Source: CAYVCG01 sp964449985 (GTDB lineage: Bacteria; Bacillota; Clostridia; Lachnospirales; WRAX01). Taken from it: 51,510 nt of DNA. Both the position numbers and the translations under genes were made by a program. Positions 51,461 through 51,510 of the stretch are shown here, piece after piece. Each line of letters begins with the position of its first letter. Within the stretch, counting starts at the first letter, position 1. The DNA lies in assembly GCA_964449985.1 (NCBI GenBank), contig CAYVCG010000006.1:1-51510 (forward strand), written 5' to 3'. The notes beneath the pieces were generated by a model that saw only the letters and a list, made by a program, of their open reading frames with translations, was not told the origin of the DNA and ran no database searches.

Positions 51461-51510
51461 AAGCCCCACCTTTTTCATTTCTATTTTGTGCTTTACAAAT
51501 TTTTTTTGTT

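Noticed and set aside
1..51510. CRISPR arrays, tRNA genes, phage or transposase genes
   Set aside because: I looked for regular spaced repeats, tRNA T-loop sequences and transposase or integrase motifs and found none I could support.

Overview
The window comes from a low-GC, endospore-forming Gram-positive bacterium, most likely a member of the class Clostridia. The evidence is a set of sporulation genes (SpoVB-like flippase, BofC-like protein, YyaC, SpoIIP, GPR protease, GerMN lipoprotein), a T-box leader on a homodimeric-type glycyl-tRNA synthetase gene, pyruvate phosphate dikinase, SLH/LysM/G5 surface proteins and strong AGGAGG ribosome binding sites. I cannot fix the genus. The sequence contains one scaffold gap (100 N at 14418-14517). 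I saw no tRNA, rRNA, CRISPR array, prophage or complete insertion sequence.

Layout. 1-4405: SpoVB-like flippase fragment, typA, an ECF sigma factor/anti-sigma pair and rnpB with its own promoter and terminator, all on the minus strand. 4437-14045: a two-gene minus-strand operon for two giant secreted FN3-like proteins that share a degenerate SLH-like C-terminus. 14233-15446: two gene fragments facing the gap, the C-terminus of a DtxR/MntR-type regulator and a lipoprotein polysaccharide deacetylase. 15583-16459: thioredoxin and a small conserved partner. 16601-19596: BofC-like protein, a histidine kinase without a sensor domain, and a membrane protein that joins an MPN/JAB1-like domain lacking its metal ligands to an extracellular LysM domain. 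19836-25845: yyaC, a CuAO-N1 stalk-domain protein, pgi, and a plus-strand run of C39-like peptidase, HD protein and ispE. 26023-30928: SLH protein, LysM-G5 membrane protein, small membrane protein, spoIIP. 31269-34636: short MscS, csp, rpsT, gpr, RluA-type enzyme. 34667-39292: T-box, glyS, ppdK. 39320-47188: rsmA and a GerMN lipoprotein, cls, metG-tatD, and a YabE-like 3D-domain protein. 47223-51460: sbcDC.

Most genes are housekeeping (translation, glycolysis, isoprenoids, phospholipid, DNA repair) or serve envelope and spore biology. The least ordinary points are: (1) the MPN-TM-LysM protein beside a sensorless histidine kinase, which might form a split envelope-sensing module; (2) a family of about 120-140 bp palindromic MITE-like elements (three copies, two with perfect 14-bp and 21-bp flanking direct repeats); (3) the two giant surface proteins; (4) a forespore-type promoter for gpr packed against the rpsT promoter; (5) a hairpin between the predicted promoter and start of the YabE-like gene.

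Many start codons were set from ribosome-binding-site spacing, so several genes begin downstream of the longest possible reading frame. Function calls rest on motifs read by eye and remembered family features. No database search was run.
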